A stretch of DNA of 64,000 nt from JASSUD01 sp031963445 (GCA_031963445.1 JASSUH010000001.1:248001-312000); one strand, 5' to 3'; counted from the first letter of the stretch, positions 34,577 through 44,903 are shown. Notes: generated from the letters alone by a model not told the origin. Numbers and translations: made by a program.

Positions 34577-34884
34577 GTTCTCCCCCTGATAATGAATAAA
34601 GATTTATTTTTTTATGTGATAAAAAAATCACGAGCACAGTCTGTCCCGCAGCATGATTTTTTAAGCGACTTGTGAACGGGGTTTTTCGGCCAGACAGCAA
34701 GCAAACTGCTTAAGGAAGGTCTCGCGAGCGCTCAACTCGTTATAATTTTTTTGATCCTTATGAGCACATAAAGAATTTGGATTGAGCCGCGCGCAAGAAA
34801 AACGCTGGGTATGTCATGATTCTTTGAAAAGAATTTTATGTACAGCCTACAGCACCCACAATGAGAACTCTCTGCATCTAATCT
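34577..34884. other. Divergent intergenic region, Ser-rich orphan / rep
   Basis: 308 bp between two divergent genes. It must hold both promoters; AT-rich near 34600-34630. The minus ORF crossing into rep is antisense to rep and not supported. No repeat-family element was seen. Confidence 0.3.
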
Positions 34885-36999
34885 ATGTCCGCTAATCTCA
34901 ACGCCGCGCAACGCGAAGCAGTGCGCTATTTCGATGGTCCTTGTTTGGTGCTCGCAGGCGCTGGCAGTGGTAAAACACGCGTTATTACGCAAAAGATCGC
35001 TTATTTGATTGAAGAAAAAGGGTTTCAGCCTAAACACATTGCTGCCCTCACCTTCACCAATAAAGCAGCAGCAGAAATGCAAGAACGCGCAGGACAACTG
35101 CTCGCAGGCAAGACCTTATCCGCGCCCGGCTATGAGGGGCGTCCTGTGTCGCTTAAACAGCTGACTATTTGCACCTTTCATTCATTAGGGATGCAGATTT
35201 TGCGGCAAGAGGCTGAGCACGTCGGGTTGAAGCCGCAGTTCTCGATTATGGATGCGGGTGATTGCTTCGTGATGCTGCAAGAGCAAGCGGCTACGACCGA
35301 TAAAACACTAATTCGGCGCATTCAAACCGCTATTTCTTTATGGAAGAACGGTCTTATTACACCAGAGACAGCATTAGCCGAAGCACGCAATGAAGACGAG
35401 CAGCAAGCGGCGCTGATTTATCGCAACTACGCAGCGACGCTGCATGCTTATCAGGCGGTTGATTTTGATGATTTGATTCGACTGCCCGCAGAAATCTTGG
35501 CCGCGCATGAAACGGTGCGTGACAAATGGCAGAATCGCTTGCGCTATTTATTAATTGACGAATATCAAGACACTAACGCCTGCCAATATACTTTGCTCAA
35601 GCTACTAGCGGGTCCCCGGGCTGCGTTTACTGCAGTGGGTGATGATGATCAAGCGATTTATGGCTGGCGCGGCGCAACACTTGAGAATTTGCGGCAACTA
35701 CAAGTTGATTTTCCTCAGCTGCAGGTGATCAAACTCGAGCAAAATTATCGTTCGACAGTGCGCATCCTAACTGCCGCTAATCAAGTGATTGCGAATAATC
35801 CAAAGCTGTTTGAAAAAAAGCTTTGGAGTGAACACGGGATGGGCGATTTGATCACCATTACCGCTGCCAATGATGAAGAACACGAAGCAGAATCGGTCGT
35901 GTTTCGACTTTCCGCACATCGTTTTGAAAGGCGCGCGCGCTTTGGCGATTATGCAATTTTGTATCGAGGTAATTTTCAGGCGCGGGTTTTTGAGCAGATA
36001 TTGCGCCGTGAACGCATTCCGTATGTGTTATCCGGTGGGCAATCATTCTTTGACAAAGCAGAAATTAAAGATCTGTGCGCTTATTTAAGATTAATTGCGA
36101 ATGCTGACGATGACCCAGCCTTTATTCGCGCCATCACCACACCGCGTCGCGGAGTAGGTACGGCCACACTAGAAGCACTTGGGAATTTTGCTGGGCAAGC
36201 TAAAGTTTCACTCTTTGAAGCAGTCTATATGGGTGGACTTGAAACACGACTTACAGCGCGGCAAATTTACCCGTTGCGCGCCTTTACCGATTTCATTCAA
36301 CGCATCGCTGAGCGCGTGACTGCGGAGCCTGCCAGCGTGTTACTTGATGAATTAATGTCAGGTATCGACTATGAGGCTTATCTATACGATACCTTTGAGG
36401 AAAGGCAGGCACATACGAAATGGCAGAATGCCGGTGAGTTTCTCGATTGGTTAAAACGCAAAGGCACTAAGCCAGAAGCGTCGATTTTGTCAGATTCACC
36501 CAATGCTCAAACGGATAACCAGCAAAGCGCAGAAAATTTAGATGACCCGGGTAAGAACCTTTTGCAATTAATTCAAACCGTGTCGCTCATATCAATGCTT
36601 GAAGGACGTGAAGAAGATCAAGATGCCGTGCGCTTATCCACCATTCACGCAGCTAAAGGATTGGAATATCCCCATGTATTTTTAGTTGGGTGTGAAGAAG
36701 GCATCTTGCCGCACCGCGGTAACGAAACAGGCAATGAATTAGCTGTGGACGAAGCAACCCGTGCAGCGCGCGTTGAGGAAGAACGACGTTTAATGTACGT
36801 TGCGATCACCCGCGCAAAACGCAGCTTGCATCTGAGCTACTGCACAAAACGCAAGCGTGCAAAAGAAACCCTAAAGTGCGAAGCCTCTCGCTTTATTAAA
36901 GAAATGGCACTGGATGACGCACCACCCCCCACCGCAGATGAAGCACCGCTCAGCCCCAAAGATCGCTTCGCTAATTTGAAGGCTTTTCTAACTACGTAA
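34885..36999 (+). CDS. rep: ATP-dependent DNA helicase Rep (UvrD/Rep superfamily 1)
   Basis: 704 residues, slightly longer than E. coli Rep. This 3'-5' helicase helps replication forks pass obstacles. Motif I AGAGSGKT (24-31), motif Ia ALTFTNKAAAEMQER, motif II LLIDEYQDTN (about 221-230), motif III VGDDDQAIYGWRGA, motif IV EQNYRS, motif V VRLSTIHAAKGLEYPHVFLVG and motif VI EEERRLMYVAITRAKRSL are all present. Its N-terminus NLNAAQREAVRYFDGPCLVL matches Rep. No C-terminal UvrD Tudor-like tail is apparent. Confidence 0.94.
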   Translation: MSANLNAAQREAVRYFDGPCLVLAGAGSGKTRVITQKIAYLIEEKGFQPKHIAALTFTNKAAAEMQERAGQLLAGKTLSAPGYEGRPVSLKQLTICTFHSLGMQILRQEAEHVGLKPQFSIMDAGDCFVMLQEQAATTDKTLIRRIQTAISLWKNGLITPETALAEARNEDEQQAALIYRNYAATLHAYQAVDFDDLIRLPAEILAAHETVRDKWQNRLRYLLIDEYQDTNACQYTLLKLLAGPRAAFTAVGDDDQAIYGWRGATLENLRQLQVDFPQLQVIKLEQNYRSTVRILTAANQVIANNPKLFEKKLWSEHGMGDLITITAANDEEHEAESVVFRLSAHRFERRARFGDYAILYRGNFQARVFEQILRRERIPYVLSGGQSFFDKAEIKDLCAYLRLIANADDDPAFIRAITTPRRGVGTATLEALGNFAGQAKVSLFEAVYMGGLETRLTARQIYPLRAFTDFIQRIAERVTAEPASVLLDELMSGIDYEAYLYDTFEERQAHTKWQNAGEFLDWLKRKGTKPEASILSDSPNAQTDNQQSAENLDDPGKNLLQLIQTVSLISMLEGREEDQDAVRLSTIHAAKGLEYPHVFLVGCEEGILPHRGNETGNELAVDEATRAARVEEERRLMYVAITRAKRSLHLSYCTKRKRAKETLKCEASRFIKEMALDDAPPPTADEAPLSPKDRFANLKAFLTT

Positions 37000-37055
37000 T
37001 AAAAATTTCAGCACAACAAGAATCGCCTTCGGCTTCATAACGCATTACTAAAGCC

Positions 37056-37160
37056 CGTATAGGTTGGGGTGGCGATTCGGATGATGTTTAGGTAACGGTT
37101 GTGTTGGTATTCTTTCTGCGATGGTGTTGGGGTTCCTTCGTCACCCCAACCTACGAAACT
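37056..37160. repeat. Interspersed repeat, family A (rearranged copy)
   Basis: Contains TATAGGTTGGGGTGGCGAT and, inverted, GTTGGGGTTCCTTCGTCACC followed by CCAACCTACGAAACTAAGCG. The right boundary falls inside the putP reading frame end: the minus-strand stop codon TAG (37151-37153) is part of the CGTAGGTTGGGG core. Confidence 0.82.
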
Positions 37161-38617
37161 AAGCGAAATTTGTTTTGTAGGCTGCTCGACGGAGGTGGGC
37201 TCGCTAAGCTAGCGATGACGATAGCGAGGGTGGCAAAGGCGAAACCAGGTACGATTTCGTATAAATTAAACCAGTCGTATTGTTTCCACACTAACACCGT
37301 GACAGCACCGACGATCATACCAGCCAGCGCGCCTTGCTTAGTCATGCGTGGCCATAGCAAGGAACCCAGTATCACTGGACCAAAAGCAGCGCCAAAACCA
37401 GCCCAGGCATAACTGACCATACCCAACACTTTGTTATTTGGATCAGAAGCCAACCAGATTGCGACCAGCGATACGACCAACACCATAGAGCGGCCAAACC
37501 AGACCAATTCACGCTCACTAGCCTCCTTGCGCAGGTAAGTTTTGTAAATATCTTGCGTGAGCGCGCTCGAGCACACCAATAATTGACATGAAAGGGTGCT
37601 CATTACAGCGGCCAAAATAGCGGCCAGCAAAATGCCAGCGATCCAAGGATTAAATAGCAGCTTCGCGGTTTCAATGAAGATTCTCTCCGCATTGGCCATA
37701 ACGCCACCAGCCTGTTCCGGGTGCAGATGAAAATAGGCAATACCGAAAAAACCGACCGCTACCGCGCCAGCTAGACACAATATCATCCAGGTCATACCAA
37801 TCATGCGCGCTTTAGGAATCGTATTCACTGATTCAGCCGCCATAAAGCGCACCAAGATATGAGGCTGACCAAAATAGCCGAGCCCCCAGGCTAACATTGA
37901 GATGATGCCAACCGCGCTCAGATCGCGGAACCAATTTAGGTTCGCTGGGTCTACATTACGCACGACTTCGATAGCCTCAGTAGGGCCACCAACAGCGTAT
38001 ATAACCATCAGCGGAGCAACGATCAGCGCACCGATCATTAACGAAGCTTGAATGGTGTCAGTCCAACTGACCGCCAAGAAACCGCCAATAAAGACATAAG
38101 CGATGGTCGCGAAGGCCCCCAACCACATCGCAGTCTCATAGGGAACGCCGAACATACTCTCGAATAAGCGCGCACCCGCCACAATGCCAGACGCAGCGTA
38201 CAGAGTGAAAAACACCAGAATCACGATCGCTGTGATAATGCGCAGCAAGCCACTTTTATCTTCAAAGCGGTTGCTCAAATAGTCCGGTAGCGTCAGCGCG
38301 TTACCGGCTTTCTCGGTATAAACACGTAAGCGTGCAGCAACAAAGCGCCAGTTCAACCAGGCGCCCAAGATCAGGCCAATGGCGATCCAAGAGCCGCGCA
38401 CACCATATAAAAAGACCGCGCCCGGCAAGCCCATCAGCAGCCAGCCGCTCATGTCCGATGCACCAGCAGAAAGCGCTGTCACCAGGCTACCTAAGCTGCG
38501 TCCACCCAAAATGTAATCTGACAGGTTACTGGTGGCGCGATACCCGAACCAACCAATGAATAGCATGCCCACCAGATAAATGGCGAACATGGCGATGGTA
38601 GGTGTATTAGCGGTCAT
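37151..38617 (-). CDS. putP: Sodium/proline symporter PutP
   Basis: 488 residues with about 13 hydrophobic helices, SSS family. It imports proline with Na+. Conserved parts include the start AIYLVGMLFIGWFGYRATSN, SDYILGGRSLGS, SAGASDMSGWLLMGLPGA and the second sodium-site region FMAAESVNTIPKARMIG. A good AGGAG precedes the ATG. The stop codon is supplied by a family A repeat, so the last residues (about LQNKFRLVS) may be altered. It is adjacent to and co-directional with putA. Confidence 0.95.
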   Translation of the reverse strand: MTANTPTIAMFAIYLVGMLFIGWFGYRATSNLSDYILGGRSLGSLVTALSAGASDMSGWLLMGLPGAVFLYGVRGSWIAIGLILGAWLNWRFVAARLRVYTEKAGNALTLPDYLSNRFEDKSGLLRIITAIVILVFFTLYAASGIVAGARLFESMFGVPYETAMWLGAFATIAYVFIGGFLAVSWTDTIQASLMIGALIVAPLMVIYAVGGPTEAIEVVRNVDPANLNWFRDLSAVGIISMLAWGLGYFGQPHILVRFMAAESVNTIPKARMIGMTWMILCLAGAVAVGFFGIAYFHLHPEQAGGVMANAERIFIETAKLLFNPWIAGILLAAILAAVMSTLSCQLLVCSSALTQDIYKTYLRKEASERELVWFGRSMVLVVSLVAIWLASDPNNKVLGMVSYAWAGFGAAFGPVILGSLLWPRMTKQGALAGMIVGAVTVLVWKQYDWFNLYEIVPGFAFATLAIVIASLASPPPSSSLQNKFRLVS

Positions 38618-38640
38618 ATTTAATGCTCCTTTTATTTTTT

Positions 38641-38696
38641 AGAATCTGCCTACAAATACGAATTACGGCCGTTTAGGCAAATTGTTGGCAGATTCT
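38641..38696. repeat. Interspersed repeat, family D (short hairpin copy)
   Basis: 56-bp inverted repeat: AGAATCTGCCTACAAAT...AATTGTTGGCAGATTCT with AATTACGGCCGTTTAGGC inside. It lies between putA and putP on the minus-strand transcript and could attenuate or stabilise the putA message. Confidence 0.8.
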
Positions 38697-38709
38697 TGGA
38701 AAAAACATC

Positions 38710-41700
38710 TCAGCCGATACTCATTAAGCTAGCATTGCCGCCGGCAGCAGCGGTGTTAACACTAATGCTGCGCTCGATTAAAAGGCGTGCCGCCACATAG
38801 TCCGCCCCTGACTCTAGTGCAGCTGTGGACAACCCTTGCACCGGCACAAGCGCGCCAGCACGCTTAGCGATGCGCTGGTTCCACTGGCGCAACGCCTCGC
38901 TCTCGCCCTCGAAGAGCATGGCTGCGAATTCAGCTTGCTCAAGCTCTGTTTCATCAATACAACGCAGATGTTGTGCCACTTCAACCGGTAAATTGGCAAG
39001 CCAAGTACGGGCTGCTTCGTTGGCTAAGAACAGGGCTGTGTTGCCGCTGGCAAGAACACTCGCCAGCTGTGCACTGGCTCCCGTTGCGCTAGTTGCTACA
39101 CATAGCACAGGGCCGCGTGGCATCAAGTGATAGCTATTGCGTTCACCGGTGGGGCCAGATAGAAGCAGTTGCTGGCCTGGGCACAAGCCGCTGGCTAAGC
39201 GCTGGCAACGTGCCTGTGCCGCTGCATCTTTTAGATGCTCGAACCAGCTTTGTAGCAACGCAAAAGGCGCTGTTGGCAGCGCTTTGGTCAGCGCTGGTTG
39301 CGCCGGTGCTTGGCTCAAGAGGCGCCATAGATATACAGGGCCACCCGCTTTCGGGCCGGTACCTGACAAACCTTCACCACCAAAAGGCTGCACGCCTACC
39401 ACTGCGCCTACGGTGTTACGGTTGACGTAAACATTACCTGCAGCAATGCGCATTGAGACGCGGTCGATGGTCTCATCAATACGGCTATGCACACCAAAGG
39501 TTAGGCCGTAGCCCGTGGCATTGATTTGGTCAATCAGGGTATCTAATTCTTCACGGCGATAACGTAATACATGTAACACCGGACCAAAAACTTCGCGCTC
39601 TAACTCCATGATCGATTCAATCTCAATCAATGTTGGTGCGACAAAGGTGCCAGCATCAACGACACGCTGCGTCGCCTCATCCAGCGCAAGACGGAGAACT
39701 TTATGTCCGCGCTCGGTCAAATTCCGCACGTGTGCTTCGAGGCTAGCCTGCGCTTGAGCATCGATTACCGGGCCTACATCGGTTTCCAAACGCTCGGGGT
39801 TACCGAGTTGCAATTCCTGCATAGCACCTTTGAGCATCTCAAGCATTCTTGGTGCTGCCTCTTCCTGCAGACACAACACACGTAATGCCGAGCAGCGTTG
39901 ACCAGCTGAATCAAAAGCAGATTGCAAGACATCGGCCACTACCTGCTCAGGCAATGCTGAGGAATCCACCACCATCGCGTTCTGGCCGCCAGTTTCGGCA
40001 ATCAGCGGAATGGGTTGACCATGCTCATCTAAACGTTGCGCAAGTTGCGCAGCAATATGACGCGCTACCTCAGTGGAGCCCGTGAACATCACACCACGCA
40101 CTCGCTCATCGGCTACTAGCGCAGCGCCTACTGTCTCACCACGTCCAGGCAGCAACTGCAGCACGCCGGCAGGCAAACCAGCTGCGCAAAGCAAACGTAC
40201 TGCCTCAGCGGCAATTAACGGCGTCTGCTCGGCTGGCTTAGCCAGCACGGGGTTACCCGCTGCTAGCGCTGCGGCTACTTGACCAGTGAAGATAGCTAGC
40301 GGGAAATTCCAAGGGCTAATGCACAGCACTGGGCCAAGCGGTATGTGCTGGTCATTGCTGAACTCTCGTTCTACCTGCTGCGCATAGTAATGGAGAAAGT
40401 CGACCGCTTCGCGTACCTCAGCGATGGCATTGGAGAATGATTTACCCGCTTCGCGTACGAGCAAGCCCATCAACAGCGGCATCTCAGCTGACATTTGATC
40501 AGCCGCGCGCCGCAAGCAAGCAGCTCGCTCAAGCACAGAAGTATTGCGCCAGTTCAGCGCGACGCTAGCAGCGGTGGTCAAGGCAGCGGCCACTTCAGCT
40601 TCGCTAGCTTCGATCACCTGCCCTACTACATCGGCATTCTGTGCTGGATTACGCACAGGTTGGGCGCGTGCCTGATCCCATGGCTTTGCTTCAGCTAGCA
40701 CAGGCTGTGCGCGCCAGTCACGCTCGGCACTCGCCAATAAACTTGCCGATAGTGAAGCTAGACTGTGCTCATTGCTCAGATCTAAGCCAGCCGAATTCTG
40801 ACGCGGCCAGCGTTCGCCCGGCTGCGTATAAAGTTGTGCGGGTAACGGAATACGGAGGTGCGGCAACCCTAAAGGACTAATCGTTTCAGCCACGCCCACT
40901 GGGTCAGCAATTAGCTCATCAATGGAGACCGATTGATCAGCGATGCGATTAACAAAAGAGGTATTGGCACCATTTTCTAATAGACGCCGCACTAGGTAAG
41001 CCAGCAACGTTTCATGCGTCCCTACCGGCGCGTAGACACGACAAGGACGTCGTCCCACTCCTGGCGGAGGCTCGCTCGTGATTTGTTCGTATAGCGGCTC
41101 GCCCATGCCGTGCAGGCATTGGAATTCGTATTGTCCAGCATAATAATTTTCGCCTGCCAGGTGATAGATAGAGGCAAGTGTCTGCGCATTATGCGTGGCA
41201 AATTGCGGATAAATTGCGTCTGGCACCGCGAGCAGCTTGCGCGCGCAGGCAAGGTAGGAGATATCGGTGTAGATCTTGCGTGTATAAACCGGGTAGCCTG
41301 CTAGACCATCAATTTGGGCTCGCTTAATTTCGCTATCCCAATACGCGCCTTTGACCAAACGCACCATCAGCCGGTGGCGGCTGCGGCGCGCTAAATCAAT
41401 CAGATAATCCAGCACAAAAGGCGCACGCTTCTGGTAAGCCTGCACGACAAAGCCGATGCCGTTCCACCCTGCTAAGACAGGATCAAAGCACAGGGCCTCA
41501 AGCAGATCCAGCGACAACTCTAGACGATCCGCTTCTTCAGCGTCGATATTCAAGCCGATATCGTATTGGCGAGCTAGATGCGCCAGACTCTGTAAGCGCG
41601 GCATAAGCTCGCTCAGCACGCGCTTATGCTGTGCGCGGTGGTAGCGGGGATGCAACGCTGAAAGCTTAATTGAAATGCCAGGACCTTCGTAAATACCACG

Positions 41701-42636
41701 CTTAGCGGCTACTTTGCCAATAGCATGAATGGCTTGCTCATAGTCTGCGTAGTAGCGCTCAGCATCGGCTGCAGTGGTAGCCGCTTCACCCAACATGTCA
41801 AACGAATAGCGGAACCCTTGGGCCTCGCGTTTACGGCTGGTGACCAATGCCTGGACAATCGTCTCACCCGTCACAAACTGTTCGCCCATTAAGCGCATCG
41901 CCATGTCCACGCCTTTGCGGACCAACCCCTCGCCACCTTTGCTAATCAGACGGCCTAACGCCGCCGATAGCCCACTTTCGCTATTGGTTGCCACTAACTT
42001 ACCGGTCAACATCAAGCCCCACGTAGCAGCGTTGACAAACAATGACGGAGATTGGCCCACGTGAGCGCGCCAGTCACCTTTACTGATCTTGTCGCGAATT
42101 AGCGCATCCCGGGTGGCACTATCAGGAATACGCAACAACGCTTCAGCCAAGCACATCAGCGCTACACCTTCTTGGCTAGACAGTGAGAATTCGTGAATCA
42201 GGCTCTCAACGCCACCATCTTGCCCGCGCGCGCGCAGCCCGGCTACCAGTTGTTGGGCCAACCCTTCAATATGAACGGCAAGCTGCTCATCCTGCACCTT
42301 AGCCTGCTTGATTAGCCAAGGGACACATTCGGTCTCTGGCCGACGATAGGCAGCAGTAATAGCTGAGCGCAGGGGCGACTGCGGCATCAGATCTTGAGCA
42401 AAATCTAGGAAAGGGGGGATAAGTGTGGTTGACGCTGAAGATGCACCGTCTTCTATTGCTACGGCATCTGAGTGCGCCCCTTGTTCAATTGGCTGTGCAC
42501 CGCGTTCAATTTGTTCTAGATAATTCAGAAGGGATTGCTTGATCAGCCAAGGCACTGTGCGCTCGTTACGCGCGGCCTCATTTTGGAGGAGCTGGAAAAG
42601 GGCATCGTCAACTTTGACGCCAAAGGTACGGGCCAT
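38710..42636 (-). CDS. putA: Trifunctional proline utilisation protein PutA
   Basis: 1308 residues from the ATG at 42636, which gives MARTFGVKVDDALFQLLQNE, the ribbon-helix-helix DNA-binding domain (1-45) of autoregulating PutA; the 21 codons further upstream are rejected. The FAD proline dehydrogenase barrel spans about 230-520 (GISIKLSALHPRY, RLVKGAYWDSEIKRAQ). The P5C dehydrogenase spans about 620-1080, with PWNFPLAIFTGQ, FTGSTEVA, IAETGGQNAMVVDSSA and catalytic C915 in SAGQRCSALRV. A C-terminal ALDH-superfamily-like domain (about 1090-1308) closes the channel. It represses put genes when proline is absent and acts as membrane enzyme when present. Confidence 0.97.
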   Translation of the reverse strand: MARTFGVKVDDALFQLLQNEAARNERTVPWLIKQSLLNYLEQIERGAQPIEQGAHSDAVAIEDGASSASTTLIPPFLDFAQDLMPQSPLRSAITAAYRRPETECVPWLIKQAKVQDEQLAVHIEGLAQQLVAGLRARGQDGGVESLIHEFSLSSQEGVALMCLAEALLRIPDSATRDALIRDKISKGDWRAHVGQSPSLFVNAATWGLMLTGKLVATNSESGLSAALGRLISKGGEGLVRKGVDMAMRLMGEQFVTGETIVQALVTSRKREAQGFRYSFDMLGEAATTAADAERYYADYEQAIHAIGKVAAKRGIYEGPGISIKLSALHPRYHRAQHKRVLSELMPRLQSLAHLARQYDIGLNIDAEEADRLELSLDLLEALCFDPVLAGWNGIGFVVQAYQKRAPFVLDYLIDLARRSRHRLMVRLVKGAYWDSEIKRAQIDGLAGYPVYTRKIYTDISYLACARKLLAVPDAIYPQFATHNAQTLASIYHLAGENYYAGQYEFQCLHGMGEPLYEQITSEPPPGVGRRPCRVYAPVGTHETLLAYLVRRLLENGANTSFVNRIADQSVSIDELIADPVGVAETISPLGLPHLRIPLPAQLYTQPGERWPRQNSAGLDLSNEHSLASLSASLLASAERDWRAQPVLAEAKPWDQARAQPVRNPAQNADVVGQVIEASEAEVAAALTTAASVALNWRNTSVLERAACLRRAADQMSAEMPLLMGLLVREAGKSFSNAIAEVREAVDFLHYYAQQVEREFSNDQHIPLGPVLCISPWNFPLAIFTGQVAAALAAGNPVLAKPAEQTPLIAAEAVRLLCAAGLPAGVLQLLPGRGETVGAALVADERVRGVMFTGSTEVARHIAAQLAQRLDEHGQPIPLIAETGGQNAMVVDSSALPEQVVADVLQSAFDSAGQRCSALRVLCLQEEAAPRMLEMLKGAMQELQLGNPERLETDVGPVIDAQAQASLEAHVRNLTERGHKVLRLALDEATQRVVDAGTFVAPTLIEIESIMELEREVFGPVLHVLRYRREELDTLIDQINATGYGLTFGVHSRIDETIDRVSMRIAAGNVYVNRNTVGAVVGVQPFGGEGLSGTGPKAGGPVYLWRLLSQAPAQPALTKALPTAPFALLQSWFEHLKDAAAQARCQRLASGLCPGQQLLLSGPTGERNSYHLMPRGPVLCVATSATGASAQLASVLASGNTALFLANEAARTWLANLPVEVAQHLRCIDETELEQAEFAAMLFEGESEALRQWNQRIAKRAGALVPVQGLSTAALESGADYVAARLLIERSISVNTAAAGGNASLMSIG

Positions 42637-42807
42637 GATGAAAATTCCGTTGCAAACAAAAATTACATCTTGTGTAGCCGCAGCAACCCCAACCTTCATG
42701 AAAGGAATGTAACCATTTATATAAGGTTAACCCTTCATTTTGAGCGCACTGCGTCTAACCCAAGTACAAAGAAAAAGCCTGAACGCCAGGCGGCGCCAGC
42801 GCTACAT

Positions 42808-42908
42808 AAAAAACGCTGAATAAACCGGGAGTGGCAAGATAATCAACTGAGCCTCTTTGCTGTAGTAGCAACAGAAGCGTTCCTTGCTCCCCATTTATTC
42901 AGCGCTTG
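42808..42908. repeat. Interspersed repeat, family C
   Basis: AAACGCTGAATAAACCGGGAG...CTCCCCATTTATTCAGCGCTTG with the internal AATCAACTGAGCCTCTTTG core. Upstream of putA (minus strand), so probably outside its promoter. The rest of 42637-42978 shows no gene. Confidence 0.85.
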
Positions 42909-42978
42909 CATAGAATTTCTTAATTGTTTTTAAGAATGCGGCATTGTAAAGCCAAACTATGTTTCTTACGAAAATAAA

Positions 42979-43563
42979 TCAGCCTAAGAGCTGCGCATCA
43001 ATCGCATCGCATAGGCAATGAATAGTAAGCAAATGCACTTCTTGAATACGCGCGGTTCTATCGCTCGGCACACAGATATGGTGATCATCCTCGCTCAACA
43101 CCATGCCCATCTGCCCCCCCCCTTTGCCAGTCAATGCAATCACCGTCATTTCTCGTTCATGCGCTTGTTCGATGGCAGCCAATACATTCGCCGAATTACC
43201 AGAGGTAGAAATAGCCAGTAATACATCACCTGGCTGGCCAAGTGCGCTCACTTGCCTAGCAAAAATTTGCGCGAAAGAATAATCATTCGCCAATGCCGTT
43301 AGGATCGAAGAATCTGTAGTTAACGCCAGCGCAGCTAAACCTGGGCGCTCACGTTCAAAGCGACCCACCAATTCAGCAGCAAAATGCTGAGCATCAGCAG
43401 CTGAGCCACCATTACCACATGCAAGTACCTTGCCATTATTTGCAAGCGACATAAATATCATCTCAGCTGCCGCGGCAATAGGCGCAGTTAGCGTTTCTAG
43501 CGCTTCTAGCTTAAGTTCTGCACTTTCACGAAAATGCTGCTGAATACTTTGTTCAATTGTCAT
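42979..43563 (-). CDS. SIS-domain phosphoheptose isomerase-like protein (GmhA/DiaA family)
   Basis: 194 residues from the ATG at 43563 with GGAAGG before it; the longer frame to 43671 overlaps yraN and is rejected. SIS fold with CGNGGSAADAQHFAAELVGR (about 53-72), TTDSSILTALANDYSF and AISTSGNSANVLAAI. GmhA makes the heptose precursor of lipopolysaccharide; DiaA, a close paralogue encoded next to yraN in proteobacteria, stimulates DnaA. Position beside yraN and rsmI favours the DiaA-like member. Confidence 0.9.
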   Translation of the reverse strand: MTIEQSIQQHFRESAELKLEALETLTAPIAAAAEMIFMSLANNGKVLACGNGGSAADAQHFAAELVGRFERERPGLAALALTTDSSILTALANDYSFAQIFARQVSALGQPGDVLLAISTSGNSANVLAAIEQAHEREMTVIALTGKGGGQMGMVLSEDDHHICVPSDRTARIQEVHLLTIHCLCDAIDAQLLG

Positions 43564-43586
43564 AGAACCTTCCGTACCTTCCTTCT

Positions 43587-43925
43587 CTAAAACGCATCGA
43601 CTAACCAGTTGATTTGCGTGCCGTCGAAGGCTATCACATCGAAACGGCAGACGGGTAATGGTCCGTGCCATCGCTTAAGATAAAACTCTGCGGCTATGCG
43701 TAAACGAGCACGCTTAGTCGCGGTAATGCTAGCGCACGCGCCGCCGAACTGAGCGCGCGTGCGGGAGCGTACCTCAACAAATACAAGCGTGCCTTTTGCA
43801 TCTCGCATGACCAGATCAATTTCACCGCGCCGACAGCGCACGTTATGCGCGAGCAACCTCATGCCCTGGCGCTGTAGATACGCCAAAGCACGCTTTTCAA
43901 ATTCAGCTCCGGATAAAAGAGACAT
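43587..43925 (-). CDS. yraN: YraN/UPF0102 endonuclease-like protein
   Basis: 112 residues. Small restriction-endonuclease-like fold: GAEFEKRALAYLQRQGMRLL, then RRGEIDLVMRD and LVFVEVRSR with the acidic/Lys-type metal site residues of the family. Function not firmly known. It is transcribed away from rsmI, with 102 bp between, and precedes the SIS gene by 23 bp. Confidence 0.93.
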   Translation of the reverse strand: MSLLSGAEFEKRALAYLQRQGMRLLAHNVRCRRGEIDLVMRDAKGTLVFVEVRSRTRAQFGGACASITATKRARLRIAAEFYLKRWHGPLPVCRFDVIAFDGTQINWLVDAF

Positions 43926-44027
43926 TTATTTGCAAAAAATGAAAGATAAAAGATGGATTGCGTTGCACGACAGCTATTTAGGTAAAATCGACGTGTTATT
44001 TTTTTAACCTACTCCTATCTGGTCAAC

Positions 44028-44903
44028 GTGACTGATCGACTTTTACTGCCTGCTTCTCAAGAATATCCAAGTTCAGCGCTATACGTAGTCGCTATGCCTA
44101 TCGGCAATGCAGCTGACATTACCTTGCGCGCGCTACATGTGCTGGAATTGGTTGATGTGATTGCCGCTGAAGATACGCGCCATAGTGCGCCATTATTGGC
44201 ACGTTATGGCATTCATAAGCCTTTATTGGCAGCACACGAACATAATGAACACGCAGCCGCCGCTCAACTGCTTGAGCGTTTGCGCCAAGGCGCGCGCGTT
44301 GCTTATATCTCCGATGCGGGCACACCGGGAGTGTGCGACCCAGGCGCAAGGCTAGTCGAGACGGTGCGCGCAGCAGGCTTCCCGGTAATTCCTATTCCTG
44401 GTTGCAGTGCATTCACGACAGCTTTAAGCGTAGCCGGCCAATGGGCCAATACTTTCACCTTTATCGGTTTTCTGCCAAACAAATCAAAGCAACGGCTAGA
44501 ACAACTCAGTGCGCTTGCCTCCTCTCCTCATACGCTGATTTTTTATGAGGCCCCCCATCGCATACTCAATACGGTAGGCGCACTCGCTGCGACTTTTGAT
44601 GGCACCCGGCAGCTGTTGATCGCGCGTGAGTTGACGAAGCTACATGAAACCGTGCATCTGTGCCCATTAGCCGAAGGGCTAACTTGGCTTAATGCAGACG
44701 CTAACCGGCAACGTGGTGAATTTGTATTGTTAGTGGAAGGAGCGCGCTCGGCTGAAGAATTAGCGCTTTCTGAACATGACAAAATGCTGCGCATTTTGCT
44801 TAAGGAAATGTCTGTCAGCGCTGCGGCAAAAGTCGCAGCAGCACTCACTGGTGCGTCACGTAATGCACTGTATGCACGTGCTCTAACATTACAAGCGCTC
44901 TAG
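44028..44903 (+). CDS. rsmI: 16S rRNA C1402 2'-O-methyltransferase RsmI
   Basis: 291 residues with a GTG start (44028). Tetrapyrrole-methylase fold that uses SAM to methylate the ribose of C1402 in the ribosomal P site. VVAMPIGNAADITLRALHVL at the N-terminus, AEDTRHSAPLLARYGI, SDAGTPGVCDPG, PIPGCSAFTTALSVAG and FYEAPHRIL are RsmI motifs. The stop codon TAG lies inside the left arm of a family C hairpin, which probably ends the message. Confidence 0.95.
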   Translation: MTDRLLLPASQEYPSSALYVVAMPIGNAADITLRALHVLELVDVIAAEDTRHSAPLLARYGIHKPLLAAHEHNEHAAAAQLLERLRQGARVAYISDAGTPGVCDPGARLVETVRAAGFPVIPIPGCSAFTTALSVAGQWANTFTFIGFLPNKSKQRLEQLSALASSPHTLIFYEAPHRILNTVGALAATFDGTRQLLIARELTKLHETVHLCPLAEGLTWLNADANRQRGEFVLLVEGARSAEELALSEHDKMLRILLKEMSVSAAAKVAAALTGASRNALYARALTLQAL

